A stretch of DNA of 64,000 nucleotides from Diphasiastrum complanatum (lineage: Eukaryota; Streptophyta; Lycopodiopsida; Lycopodiales; Lycopodiaceae). The notes beneath the pieces were generated by a model. It was not told where the DNA came from. It did not search any database and saw only the letters and a list, made by a program, of their open reading frames with translations. Shown here piece after piece: positions 13,601 through 25,600 of the stretch. Each line of letters opens with the position of its first letter. Positions within the stretch are counted from its first letter, which is position 1. Both the position numbers and the translations under genes were made by a program. The stretch lies in contig CM055098.1 in NCBI GenBank assembly GCA_029204225.1, forward strand, positions 19,253,303 to 19,317,302, given 5' to 3'.

Positions 13601-16600
13601 TTTACATTCGCCACGTCCTTTCGCATCTACTTTACCGTTATCTTTTATGCATAAGCAGGCCTTGGGCCCTCTATTTTATTGTTTACTGACATTTAGACTG
13701 TATGGTTGGCCTTGGGCCCTATTACTCATTTATTGAGATATTACCTTTTTGGAGGGGGGCCCTCTTGGAGGGCGCACTATTTTCCCTCCCAGTTGACTCT
13801 TATCCTCTGGACCCCTTTTTAGGGCTTCCTGTTGGGTATAAGTAGGGCTCCAGTGTCACTTTCATTTTCAGCTGATGATATGGATCTCTCTCCTTTAGCC
13901 TCTATATTCTCTCTCTGTCTTGCTTTCTAGGATTAAGTCTTGCTTTTATGCTACTTTCTAGTTTAGCGTTGGGTTACTTGCGGATCTATTCGTAACTTGG
14001 CATCAGAGCACTTTCCTGAGCCAAATTTTTTTTCCAAAGAGCGCCCATCCACCGCACCTACCTCTTTACCCTACTCCTTGCCCTCCATTGCTGCCCCTCC
14101 TTCACCTCTCTCGCTACCCCTGCTCCCACGCTATCCCTCCCCCTAACTCCATCGCTGCCCCTGCTCCCTCCCCCCCTACCTCCATCGCTTCCCCTGCTCC
14201 CTCCTCCTTCACCTTCCACGCTATTCCTCCCCCCCCCTCGCTATCCTGCTCCCTCCTCCTTCGCTACCCATGCTCCCTCCTCATTCACCTCCTCATTCAC
14301 CCAGAATCACAAGAACAACTTTTTGCAGAAGTTCATACTGCTTTCGGATTTCTCTGTTTATGCAAAAGTGATCTCTGCTTCCATTGATGATTTCTCTATT
14401 GGTGAACACAACAGGTTGAAGCATTGATCTATTGCACCTACCAGTTCTTGTGAGAGTCACTTACGTGTTTTCGATGGTGTACCTGTTGTGACGACTTATG
14501 TCCTCTCCTTCAGTTCGTCCATTGGATTCCGTACGTCTCTCGCTCTTGCTCTAGTTTCATTCCTCTTTCAGTATGTCGGAAGCTCATTCTCCGACCACGA
14601 GTGAACACCCTTAGGATGCTTTGACAGATCATATTCGTCAGGCCATGGATGTTGCTATTTCTAGCCTCTCTTCTCGTTTAGATACTGTCATGACCAATCT
14701 TGCCTCATTTCAGTTCCAGATTGACGCACTACAGCCCCATGGTCCTGGCAAGGCTCCTATGACGCCTATCCTTGGGACACCGTCGTCCTCCAGTTATCCC
14801 GGTGGCCATTTTGGTGGACCTCCCATTCCGGCTCCTCCACCTCCTGGATTTCACCCCTTTTCACGTAGGACAGGTCCTGAGCCACACTTTGCTTGTGATT
14901 TCCGCGTCCGGATACAGGTTACTACCTATTCTGGTTCCTCTGATGGGAATCTTCTAGAGAATTGGTTTGCTAAGCTTGATACTTATTTCCAGATCTACCC
15001 CAAGACTGATGTTCAGAAGATCCAGTTAGCCGCCTTACATTTAGATGGTCGGGCTGCCACTTGGTGGCAGGTTTTTCGTTCTGATCCTGAACGAGAGGGG
15101 ATGCATTTATGGCCATCTTTTCGCCGCGACCTTCGCCATGCTATGATTGATCCCTTAGTGGCTGAGTCGCCAGCGTGATCTCTTTCGTAATCTCACTCAT
15201 ACTAGCGACTTGGCTTCCTACACAGTTCACAGAGCTATCTTACCTCTTTTCAGACTTACAGCCTGTTGAGCTCATCTCACGCTACATTGCAGGACTTCGA
15301 GGTGCCTTACGCTATGATGTCGCATCTTTTTGATCCCATACTCTTTCTGATGCTATGTCTCTTGCTAGTACTCTACATTATAAGTACCCTGATACACCAT
15401 TCTCCCGTTTTCCCGCCCTCGTCCCCCCTCAGTTTCTACTCCAGCCCCTACATTGCCTTCCTCCTCTATGGCTCCTTCTACCACACGTCCTCCTATTCCT
15501 TGCCCTGCTTTTGTCTGCCGTTACACTTCCGCAGAGTTTGCCGACATTCAGCATAAATGTCTTTGTTTCCGTTGTAAGAGTCTAGACCACCTTGCTCGTG
15601 ATTGTTGCCAGACTCCTCTTACTACTACTACTGTTTTCTATCATGAGGGCACTGATACTGACGATTCTGATATCTATATCCATATCTCCGACGACCTTGA
15701 TCATGTTTCTGAGCCTTCTTCTGACCTCCTACCAGCTACTTGCCATGCCCAACTTGCTTATGCTACCTGGACTGGGCATCCTGGTCCTCGATCCATTCGT
15801 TTATGCATATCCGTGCTTCACCTATTTCTGCGCCACAGCCTCTCAATGTTGAGGTTGCCAGTTCTCATTCTTTCTCTAGCTCTCAGATGTTCTAGGGCTT
15901 GGCATACCGCATTGGGGATTTTTCTGGACAGGGGGATCTTTATATTATTCCCATGGAGCGCTATGATCTTATTCTTGGTGCTGATTGGTTTGCTTCTCTT
16001 GGTGCCGTTACATTGGATTTGACACGGCAGACACTCACTTTTGTGCATGACTCAGTTACCCACTCCCTTGTTGGCATCGATTCCCAGGGTGATTATCAGC
16101 TGATCAGTGGGAAACAATTTATGCGTAGCCTACCTAAGGCTCATTGTGCGGCTCTCTTATGTGTACAACGTGCTACAACAGCTCCTTCAGTCACCATTTC
16201 ACCACCACCAGCTGTTCCTCAGGTGATATCTGACCTCTTACATCGGTATGCTTATGTCTTTTTAGAACCTACGACGCTACCATCATTGCGTGATGTTAAC
16301 CACCACATTGATTTACGCCCTGGGTCTGCTCCTCCCTCCCGTCCTCCCTACCACATGTCTAAGTCTGAGCGTGATGAGGTTGAGCTTCAGATCTCTACTT
16401 TATTAGACCAAGGTCTTATTGTTCCCAGCCATAGCCCTTTTGGTGCCCCTGTTCTCCTTGTTAGTAAGAAAGATGGCACCAAACGTCTATGCGTAGACTA
16501 TCGTGCCCTCAATAAGCTAACTATCCGTAACCAGTACCCTATCCTTCCCATGGATGACCTATTTGATCAGCTTGGCACTTCCCAGATTTTTTCCAAGATA

Positions 16601-19600
16601 TACCTTCGTTCTGGATATCACCAGATTAGGATGCACCCCTCTGACGAACATAAGACTGCTTTTTGTACCCATCTTGGCTTATATGAATTTCGTGTGCTTC
16701 CTTTTGGTGTTACTAACGGTCCTCCTACGTTTCAGAATGTTATGAATAATATTATGCGTCCACTTCTTGGTCATTGTTTAGTTTATTTCGATGACATTCT
16801 CATTTTTAGTACATCCCTTGACGGGCATGTGTCCCATCTCACGTCTGTATTTCTGTTACTCATTCACCATCATTTGTTTGCCAAACTGTCTAAATGTTCT
16901 TTTGCCGTTGCTGAAATTGAATTTCTTGGGTTTCTTATTTGTGATGGGCGTATTCGCCTTGATCCTCATAAGGTTCAGGCTATCCAGGACTGGCCTACAC
17001 CAAATGATGTTCACCATGTTCGTATGTTCCTCGGTTTAGCCACTCACCTTCGTCGCCCTGTTCCACACTTTGCCACTGTGGCTGCTCCTCTTCATGGTCT
17101 TCTAAAGAAATCTCATACATTTCTGTGGACCCCTGACTGTCAAACAGCCTTTGATACCCTTCACCGCACTATTGTTGATGCCGCTGTCATGTGCTTACCT
17201 CGATTTGACTTATTGTTGAGACTGATGCTAGTTCTATTGGTTTTGGGTGCCTTACTTCGCCAGTCCCAGCGCATCATTGCTTATGAGTCACGACAGCTTT
17301 GCTCTTATGAGCAACGGTATTCTGTCCACGAAAAAGAGCTTCTTGCCATTATCTATGCTCTTAAGAAGTGGCGTCATTACCTGTATCGTATACCATTTGA
17401 CATTGTTATTGACCACCAGTCTCTCCGTTATCTGTTATCCCAACGAGACCTTAGCGATCATTAGTTTCGTTGGTTGCAATTTTTACAATCCTTTGATTTT
17501 TCTATCTTATATTGTCCTGGCCGTTCAAACGCCGCTGCCGATGTTTTATCCTGTCTGCCCGCTTTGTTACACACACTTGTTGCCACCATTCCTACCTGGT
17601 TTAATGATCTTCCCTCTGCTTATCTCACTTGTCCTGACTTTCATGATGTTTATAGTTTTGCACCTCCTGTTTCTTCTCGTCCACACCAGGTCTATTTCAC
17701 CCTTGATCACCGTCTTTATCATTTTGGGTCTCTCTGTATACCTAGCTCCTTGCCTCTTCACCCCCAGTTATTGTCTGATGCTCATTCCTCCCTTGTTGGT
17801 GGCCATTTTGGATCTCAAAAGTCTCATGCTCGTCTTAAGGACCACTTTTAATGGCATCTGCACAATAAAGGAGATCAAGGGCAATGAGTTGGCCTACATC
17901 CCAACTTTAGGCACTCAACATCCATGAAATCTGAGCTAGCCCTTCTTATTCATAACTGCACTTTTTGTGCCCGCAATAAATACTCTCATGCTAAGTCCGC
18001 TGGTTTGCTTCAGAGTTGGCCTATCCCTCATCGCCAGTGGACCGATATTTCTATGGACTTTATCCTAGGCCTCCCCCGCACCCAGCGTGGTCATGATTCA
18101 TGTATGGTGGTGGTTGATAGGTTCTCGAAGAAGGCACATTTTATACCGGTTCACAGTACTATCACAGCTGAGCAGTGTGCACGTTTATTCTTGTCAAAGA
18201 TTTTCTGCCTCCATGGATTTCCTCGTACTATCCTTTCTGATCGGGATAGTAAGTTTACCTCTACATTTTGGACAGAGCTTATGCGCATATTGGATGTTCA
18301 GCTTTTTATGGGTTTTGCTTATCACTCTACTGCCGATGGACAGTCCGAGGTCCTTAATCGGATCCTTGAGGATTACCTTCGCCATTTTGTTATTCCTTCA
18401 GGGAAGGACTGGGATCAACATCTATGTTTAGCTGAATATAGCTATAATAGCTCAGTTAGTACCAGCACTGGTGTCTCTCCCTTCTTATTATCTCATGGTT
18501 ATGCACCACTGTTACCTGGGATACCTCTTCCTCCTGAGGATACACCTGTTACACTTGCCTCTTTTCTATCAGGTGCTCGCGAGCTTATTTCTTGGGCCAG
18601 CACACATCTACAGCATGTCCAGCAGCGATACTAGACTTCTGTTGATCGTCATCGATGGCATGTTCAGTTTCAGAATGGGGATATGGTTTATCTACGCCTT
18701 CGCTTTGCTCGACACCACTTTATTCAGGGCCATGCTTCTACTGAGAAGCTTGCACCATGTTATTATGGACCTTATCGCATATTGGAGGTCCTTAGTCCTG
18801 TGACATATCGGTTGCAGCTTCCTTCTTCGACACGGACCTGTGATATATTCCATGTCAGTTTATTACGTGCTGCTATTGAGGATGACGCTCCTCGTGATGC
18901 TGAGTTTCCTACTGATTTAGAGTTATTTCCCTTCCTACCTACTGCTATTCTACAGGTTCGTCTTCATCATAGTCGGCGCTGACAGCAGATTCAGTTTTTG
19001 GTACAGTGGGATGGTCGTCCTGTTGAGGAGGCCATATGGGAACCTATGGATGTGTTCTATCATACACCTTTGCTTGTGGACCAGGCTTGTGCTCTTGCTG
19101 CACTTATTGATTCCTCTGTTACAGTTGCTGATATACCAGGACCTGCTGCTTGATCCTATGCTGCCTCTTCATTTCACGGCGGGGCTTTCTTTTGTGTTGG
19201 GGAGAGTTATGGACTTGGCTATTTACATTCGCCACGTCCATTCGCATCTACTTTACCGTTATCTTTTATGCATAAGCAGGCCTTGGGCCCTCTATTTTAT
19301 TGTTTACTGACATTTAGACTGTATGCTTGGCCTTGGGCCCTATTATTCATTTATTGAGATATTACCTTGGAGGGGAGCCCTCTTGGAGGGCGCACTATTT
19401 TCCCTCCCAGTTGGCTCTTATCCTCTGGACCCCTTTTTAGGGCTTCCTGTTGGGTATAAGTAGGGCTCCAGTGTCACTTTCATTTTCAGCTGATGATATG
19501 GATCTCTCTCCTTTAGCCGCTTTAATCTCTCTCTGTCTTGCTTTCTAGGATTAAGTCTTGCTTTTATGCTACTTTCTAGTTTAGCGTTGGGTTACTTGTG

Positions 19601-22600
19601 GATCTATTCGTAACTTGACGAGTGATCTATTTTTTTTAAATGGGAAACATGAAGGGTGGAAAAGAGAGTAATGAAGAGAGTGTCTCATGCCATATAACAT
19701 ACTGGCTAGCTTTGTCATTTTGGCGGATGTATCTCTCGAATGCTGGTGATATTGAAGCATGGAAACCCATTCCTAAGGTTTTCCTTAGGAACAGTTACAG
19801 AACCGTTTTTAAGTTTAGGAACGGTTCCTTAAAAAAAGAAGAAGAGAAATTCTTGCATTGTTTACACTAGAGGTTGAAATGCATCATATTGAGGGGTTTG
19901 AGTGCACCAACACTTGGGCTATTAGTTAAGGGCTTCACAAAATAAAGTACCTAAGGAGCGGTTAGGTATACCTTATGAACTTATGAGCTTAGGAATAAGA
20001 ACATGAACAAGAACATAAACTCCTTTTTATGCAAAAACTTAGAAACTGATTACTTAGGAACATGAACGATTCTTAAAAAACTTTTATTTGATATTAATAA
20101 AGATGTTTTGCATTTCCATCTACAACATTTGTTGAGATACAAATCATTCTTCCCTTATCTGAATGCATCGTTCCACAGTTCTACTAGTTCTATAAAAAGC
20201 TACTAGTACACTTTGTCAAGTTACCATTCCGTAGGTACCTTAGGAACTAATGAACTTAGGAATAGGAATACGAACAAGAAAATAACCCCTTTCTTTTCTT
20301 AGGAATAGGAATAGGAACATAAACAAGAACAGAAACAAAATTTCTATTATTTTTATGAATGTGTTTCACCCCTTGCATAGTGAAGCTATAATAGGATTCT
20401 AGGTTGTTTTAAAAAAAAATTCATTTCTCTTTAAAATGTTTTTTACCTAAGGAACTATTCCTAGGAGCGGAACGGAACGATTCCATTCCATTCCTAGGAA
20501 CTATGTGTTGAAGGCTCTAAGCTTTCTTCACTGTCATTTAGGTTTCTACGACATTAATGCCAATTTTTTTTGAATTGATGACCTATTTTTTCCATGTCTC
20601 AATTCAATTCTGTGGGTCGTCTTATACCATTCTAGAGCTTGTAGCTTATCATTAACTACATCATTGCTCAATGCTATTGTTACGAGCTCGTAACCAGTGC
20701 CGAACCCTAGAGAACACAGATAGGTCAGATACCACATTCAGGGTCGTGTCCAGCGTACACGGCCAACAGGGCAAGACAGTGTGAGTAGTGTGCCCCAGCA
20801 CGGTCCATAGCCATGGCGGGCCTAACATAGTCTAGGGACCCTGTCAGCAGGATAGGGCCCCCAGTTGGGTCTCGACGTGCAGTTGGCCACGTCAGTGACA
20901 CGTGGCTGACACTTGGCAGTTGCATGCTACCAGTCCTCACACTGGGCTAGGAGGGGCTTACTCTATATCAGGGGGTAGGCAAGGTTGGGTGGATCAGTTA
21001 GTGTTTGCCCTACTGTGGTGTTAGGATCTATTACACTGGTATCAGAGCCATCTCCATCTTTGGGAGCTGAGTAGCAGCAGTAGAATAAGCTATCAGAGGA
21101 TAGGAAAATTCTTGGAGATTTTCAGAAAGGCTTAGAGGAGAGAAATCGCTGTAGAGACAGCTATCTAACCTGGAAATTTCAGTGTAATTCCAAGCCATCC
21201 GAGGAAAAAATCAGAACTCTACTGTAGCATAGATCCACCACTGTAGTATAGAGGATCTAGTTCTGATTCACAGGAGGAAATTACTGAGATCTGAGTGGAA
21301 TCTGGAGAGGGAGAACTATACAGATCCAGCGCTGTGGGCTCTTGATAAATCTGACCTTTTGCAAGAGAGGTGAGCCTCAAATCATAGGGATTTTGGGCAG
21401 GGAGGCTACTTGCCTGGCAGCGAGGGAGGAGCACACTCCAAATCAGAATTTTCCAGGGAAGTTAAGCCCCAAATCCAGATTGTTTTTGGAGCCACAGTTC
21501 TGAAAGGCAGATAGCGAGGGTCTTCAAGGATCCAATCAGAAGTTTCCCACAGTTCCAACTCTTCAAATCTGAGTTTTGGAGACAGTTAGACCGCTACCCT
21601 GGCAGCGAGGGAGGTCCTTGGCAAAAACCAGATTTTGGCAACTGATTTCGAGTTCTAAATCGGAAAATTTGGAGCGGAAAGAGCACACCTCAGATAGCGA
21701 GGCAAGGGGTTAAGGCAAATCAGAACTTTGTTTGCTTTTTGGTACCATGATCTCTAATTTTCCGGACAGCAGGTCTGAAAGCATTTGAGGAAGAGCTGAG
21801 AGTTCTTTTCGTGATTCTCTCTGTGGAAGTACAGTTCTCAGAAAGAGCTAAGTCATCTTTCCTTTCCCTTGTACAGTTATAAATTAGTCTTTTTGACTTT
21901 TTTCATCAGAAGTTAAGGTACCTCTCTTTCAGTTCCGAAAATGACCACTCCTCAAGGACCTGATCAACCTCCGGAGAGAGGCTTCGACGAACTTGAAACA
22001 GAAGCCTTAGCTTACAGTAAAGGGAAAGAACCTATGGAAATGGAAGAACAGGAACAGTTCGCCGAAGAACTCGACGAACTGGTTACCAAGGAGCAGTTTC
22101 TCCAGTTGGTAACAGAAGTGGATGAACTGAAGTTGGCATTAGCCAATTTCAAGTCCAGTGTGGACGACTCGTTCACTGAACTCAAAAGCTTGATTTTGAG
22201 TTCCGCGAAAGGAAGCCTTCCCTCCACTTCTCAGTTATCCCCTTCTCCACTTCCATCAGTTTTGGGTGAGACTTTACGGTCTCACCCAGTGTCTTTAAAG
22301 ATTTAAAGCCTCCTACTTTTAATGGGGAAGAGAAGGATAGAAATGCAGACATTCTACAAACCTTCCTCAGCAAATGGAAGAACATTCATGCTCTTAAATA
22401 GACCCCTGACCATTTGCAAGCTATTGAGGCCAATCTTTCCTTAGGGCCCATGGCCTATAAGTGGTGGTTAAATCTCCAGGAGACTGGGCAGACTCCCCGG
22501 TCATGGAAAGCTTTTGAAGAAGCCTTCCTAAGAGAATTCCTACCTGAAAATGAACTTGATAGAGCCTGGGAAACCTGGGAAAGAACAATAATGGACAAGT

Positions 22601-25600
22601 CCCTCATCCAATATATCTCGCAGTATCGAGAAGCAATTTTAAAGATTAAAAATATGGATGACTATCAGAAAATCAGGGGATTTGTCCGTGGCCTCAAAGA
22701 TGAATATAAAGTAGAGGTCCAGAGAAACTCGCCTACTACCCTTGAGCAAGCTCTCAGATATGCTCAAATCTATGATGATTCAGTGGGTAGGAAGAGGGCG
22801 AGACAACAACCACTTTCTGAGTAGCCTCCTCAGAAAGACTTTCAATAATTTTTAAAAAGAAAGAATCAAGATCAATTTAAAAGAGAAGCTCCTCAGAAAC
22901 GCCCTTCACTCATACAGCCCTTAAAACTAGATGATTTTGAGAAAGCCAAACAAGAACGTTTGTGCTTTGTGTGTATGGGCAAGGGACACACAGTCAGACA
23001 GTGTCCCATGGGGCCTTTCACTAAAAAAGATAAGAAAGATAAGAAACAAGTTCATCTTGTTCAGACTGTAAGTTTTCCCAGTGACTCGGCAGCTTCCGAG
23101 ATCAAAGTGTATCATGAAGATCATGAACACTGTTGCCAGCTGACCTCTGCAATGCTAGCAAGACCCTTCAGCTTTGGGCCGCATGACCTAGTACGTATGC
23201 ATGGGAAAGTTGGTAACCAGTCAGTAAGAGTTATGGTTGATGATGGGGCAACCCATAATCTCATCAACTACACCCTGGTTAAAAAGCTTAAACTACCAGA
23301 AGTACCTAGTCAGCATAGGTACATAGTTTCATTAGCTAAGGGTGAACATAAAAAAATATCGGAAACTATGGTTAGTAATTTGAATCTTGGTATTCAGGGG
23401 CACGAAGATGAAGTATCTTCACTCCCCCGAAAATTTCATTCTGCTAAGGCACAAAGAAGATTCAAAGACATATAATTAATGATATGTTTATTTCTAAAGT
23501 GAATTACCATAGGAAAGTTTTTGAAATAATTCATTCCCATGATCACGTTATCCTATAACAGTTGTTTTGAGTGATCATATATATGCATAACTGATTAGTT
23601 TTGTCATTTACTAGTCGATGTGGCTAATGGATTATGAGTAACTGGGTTTTTTGTAAAAATTTCATAATGATGACCGGTAACTGATGCTGCATGCTTTGCA
23701 TGCCAGTGGATTCGCCTTGACACAAATTCCCAAAAGCACAGTACCCTAAAATCAAGAAAAAGCTGACATGCATCAGAACAATTCGAGATTTTAGCAGATT
23801 TTACTCAGAAAATAGCAAAACTTCCGACGACAATATCTTAAACTACAGTGCACCAAATTGGTCACTATAAAGCACAGTATAGAGGGTATGCATGTTTCCA
23901 AGATGACTCCCCCATCAGCTTGCCACCTTAGATTCACATCCTGCCACCTTGGCTTCACGCGTGCAAGCACAGAACACTTGAAAATGAGGCAGGAGGGTGC
24001 ACATTTCCAGAGGAAATTTCTTGAAGACCCATGTTAGGCTTCACATGCCCTCACAGAGACATCATAGACAGTCTATAACAGTCCCTTAGAGGTCCTGAAG
24101 CTCAGTATAGGTTAAGAACGAGCGAAAACAAGGTTTCAAGAGGGCGCACTACCACCTATCTTTGGCAAATCGGAGCACATACCTCCACTACCAAATTAGA
24201 GATCTATGGCTTGATCTGAAGGCCAAAAGGACTATTAAAAGGACGGAATAAGCACCATAGGTGATCCCTTTACAATTTCAGAGAATTAAATTGCCAAAAA
24301 GGCATGGAGATTTCAATTTCTAGCCTTGCACGACCTCTACAGTTTGTCCTTTGTACTGATAGTGATAGGACAGCTTCAAAGGATGTTGGGGAACATGCAT
24401 GCAAAGTTTCTAAGCATTCCATCAACTGTATGCATCAAAAAGTAGGAAAAACCTTAAAAAAAACATGGGTTTTTGATATTTTTCCGGCTTTCCACTATGT
24501 TTTGACACATAAATCCCTCATGCAACTTACTAATCATTAGCAACTGAAAATAATCTGTATCAACCTTCAATTGTTCTGATTTTGCTGGATAATAGCTCTT
24601 ACTACCTATTTCTAGTAAAAACTATACTCAAAATCAAGTTATTTCTAACTAAAACATAGCCTAGAATTATAAATCTTGCATAATCCTAGCATGCAATCAT
24701 TAATTCAGCAATTAATGACTCCCTAACAGAAGGTACACTTGCTGGAAATTCAAAACTACAGTAGGTTATGGGAGATTCAAGCAAAAAATCGTCATAAATT
24801 GGCTAAAATCGACAATAACCATATTGCTATGGACAAGGCCGATATCTGATGGATTTTAGAAGTGGAAATACTGAGAGAGCACCCACTTGGAAGCTTGTTC
24901 TCCACCAGGAAGAGAAAACTGGATTGATCTCTACCATAGAGTCGACAAAAAGCTTCACAGCTCCAATCCCTTGATCTTTGTAAGCCTTGCTCTGATACCA
25001 CTGTCAGGAGAAGCACCTCCAAGGTCCTTCTTACAAGACACACACAAAGGAATAACTGTGGAGTCAACCCACCCAACCATGCAGAAGCCATTGATCAATC
25101 TCCAATACCTTCACCCCCATGCCATAGGATAGGATGCAGGTGTAGAGAGAGGATCTTGGCAATGAAAACACATAATTGTAATGGGAGTAGTGCAAGTTTC
25201 TCCCAGAGGAAATAGCTCGTGCTTACCTGTGCATATTTCAATGCAAGCATACAGTATTCCCATGCATGAAAGTCATTACTATTGATACTCTACACCATGC
25301 CAATAGCTATCCTAATCCATGCAATAGCTCCACATGTCATAAGATGTGTGAATGGGTCCTCACAAGGTTAGAAATTACATTCTGGCCTGGTTCAGAATAA
25401 CGAGGCATAACCGATAATCTCGAGTACTGGAGTACCGGGTATCCAAGTCTATGATTATGTTGAATCCTATATACAGGACATGGATGTAACACCGTATATG
25501 CTACTATACGAGAAACATGTTGTAACCAAGCTTGTGACTGTGTACCCTCTATGATGCTTGGAACCTCTACAACACCGAGGGACGGTACAACCTTTTCTAT

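Larger units (their letters stand above)
13584..19615 (+). mobile_element. Gypsy-1: full-length family A Ty3/gypsy retrotransposon, non-autonomous
   Basis: The element has two LTRs (13584-13997 and 19205-19615), 5-bp target-site duplication TGACG, primer binding site TGGCATCAGAGC at 13998, and a purine tract GGGGAG before the 3' LTR. The internal order is gag, zinc knuckle, RT, RNase H, integrase and a chromodomain-like end, the Ty3/gypsy order. LTR termini are AGTTA...TAACT. The coding part carries stops (14612, 15176, 17462, 17849, 18632, 18980), frameshifts in gag, a deletion removing the protease active site and a 66-nt insertion in integrase. It lies in the intron after 13244, in the same direction as the gene. 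Confidence 0.9.
20679..23412 (+). mobile_element. Gypsy-3: 5' half of a family B Ty3/gypsy element
   Basis: The 5' LTR (20679-21035), primer binding site (21037-21050), leader, gag and part of protease are present and closely match Gypsy-4. Similarity stops at about 23412, just after the protease motif, so RT, integrase and the 3' LTR are lost. Gag has frameshifts and stops (22304, 22399, 22822 and others). Confidence 0.85.

Noticed and set aside
14088-14387. Pro/Ser-rich 99-codon frame in the Gypsy-1 leader
   Set aside because: The C-rich repeat gives open frames by composition; it has no link to gag.
20725-20940. Antisense 71-codon frame in LTRs as a confirmed gene
   Set aside because: Conservation among recent copies is not proof of function; kept only as an observation.
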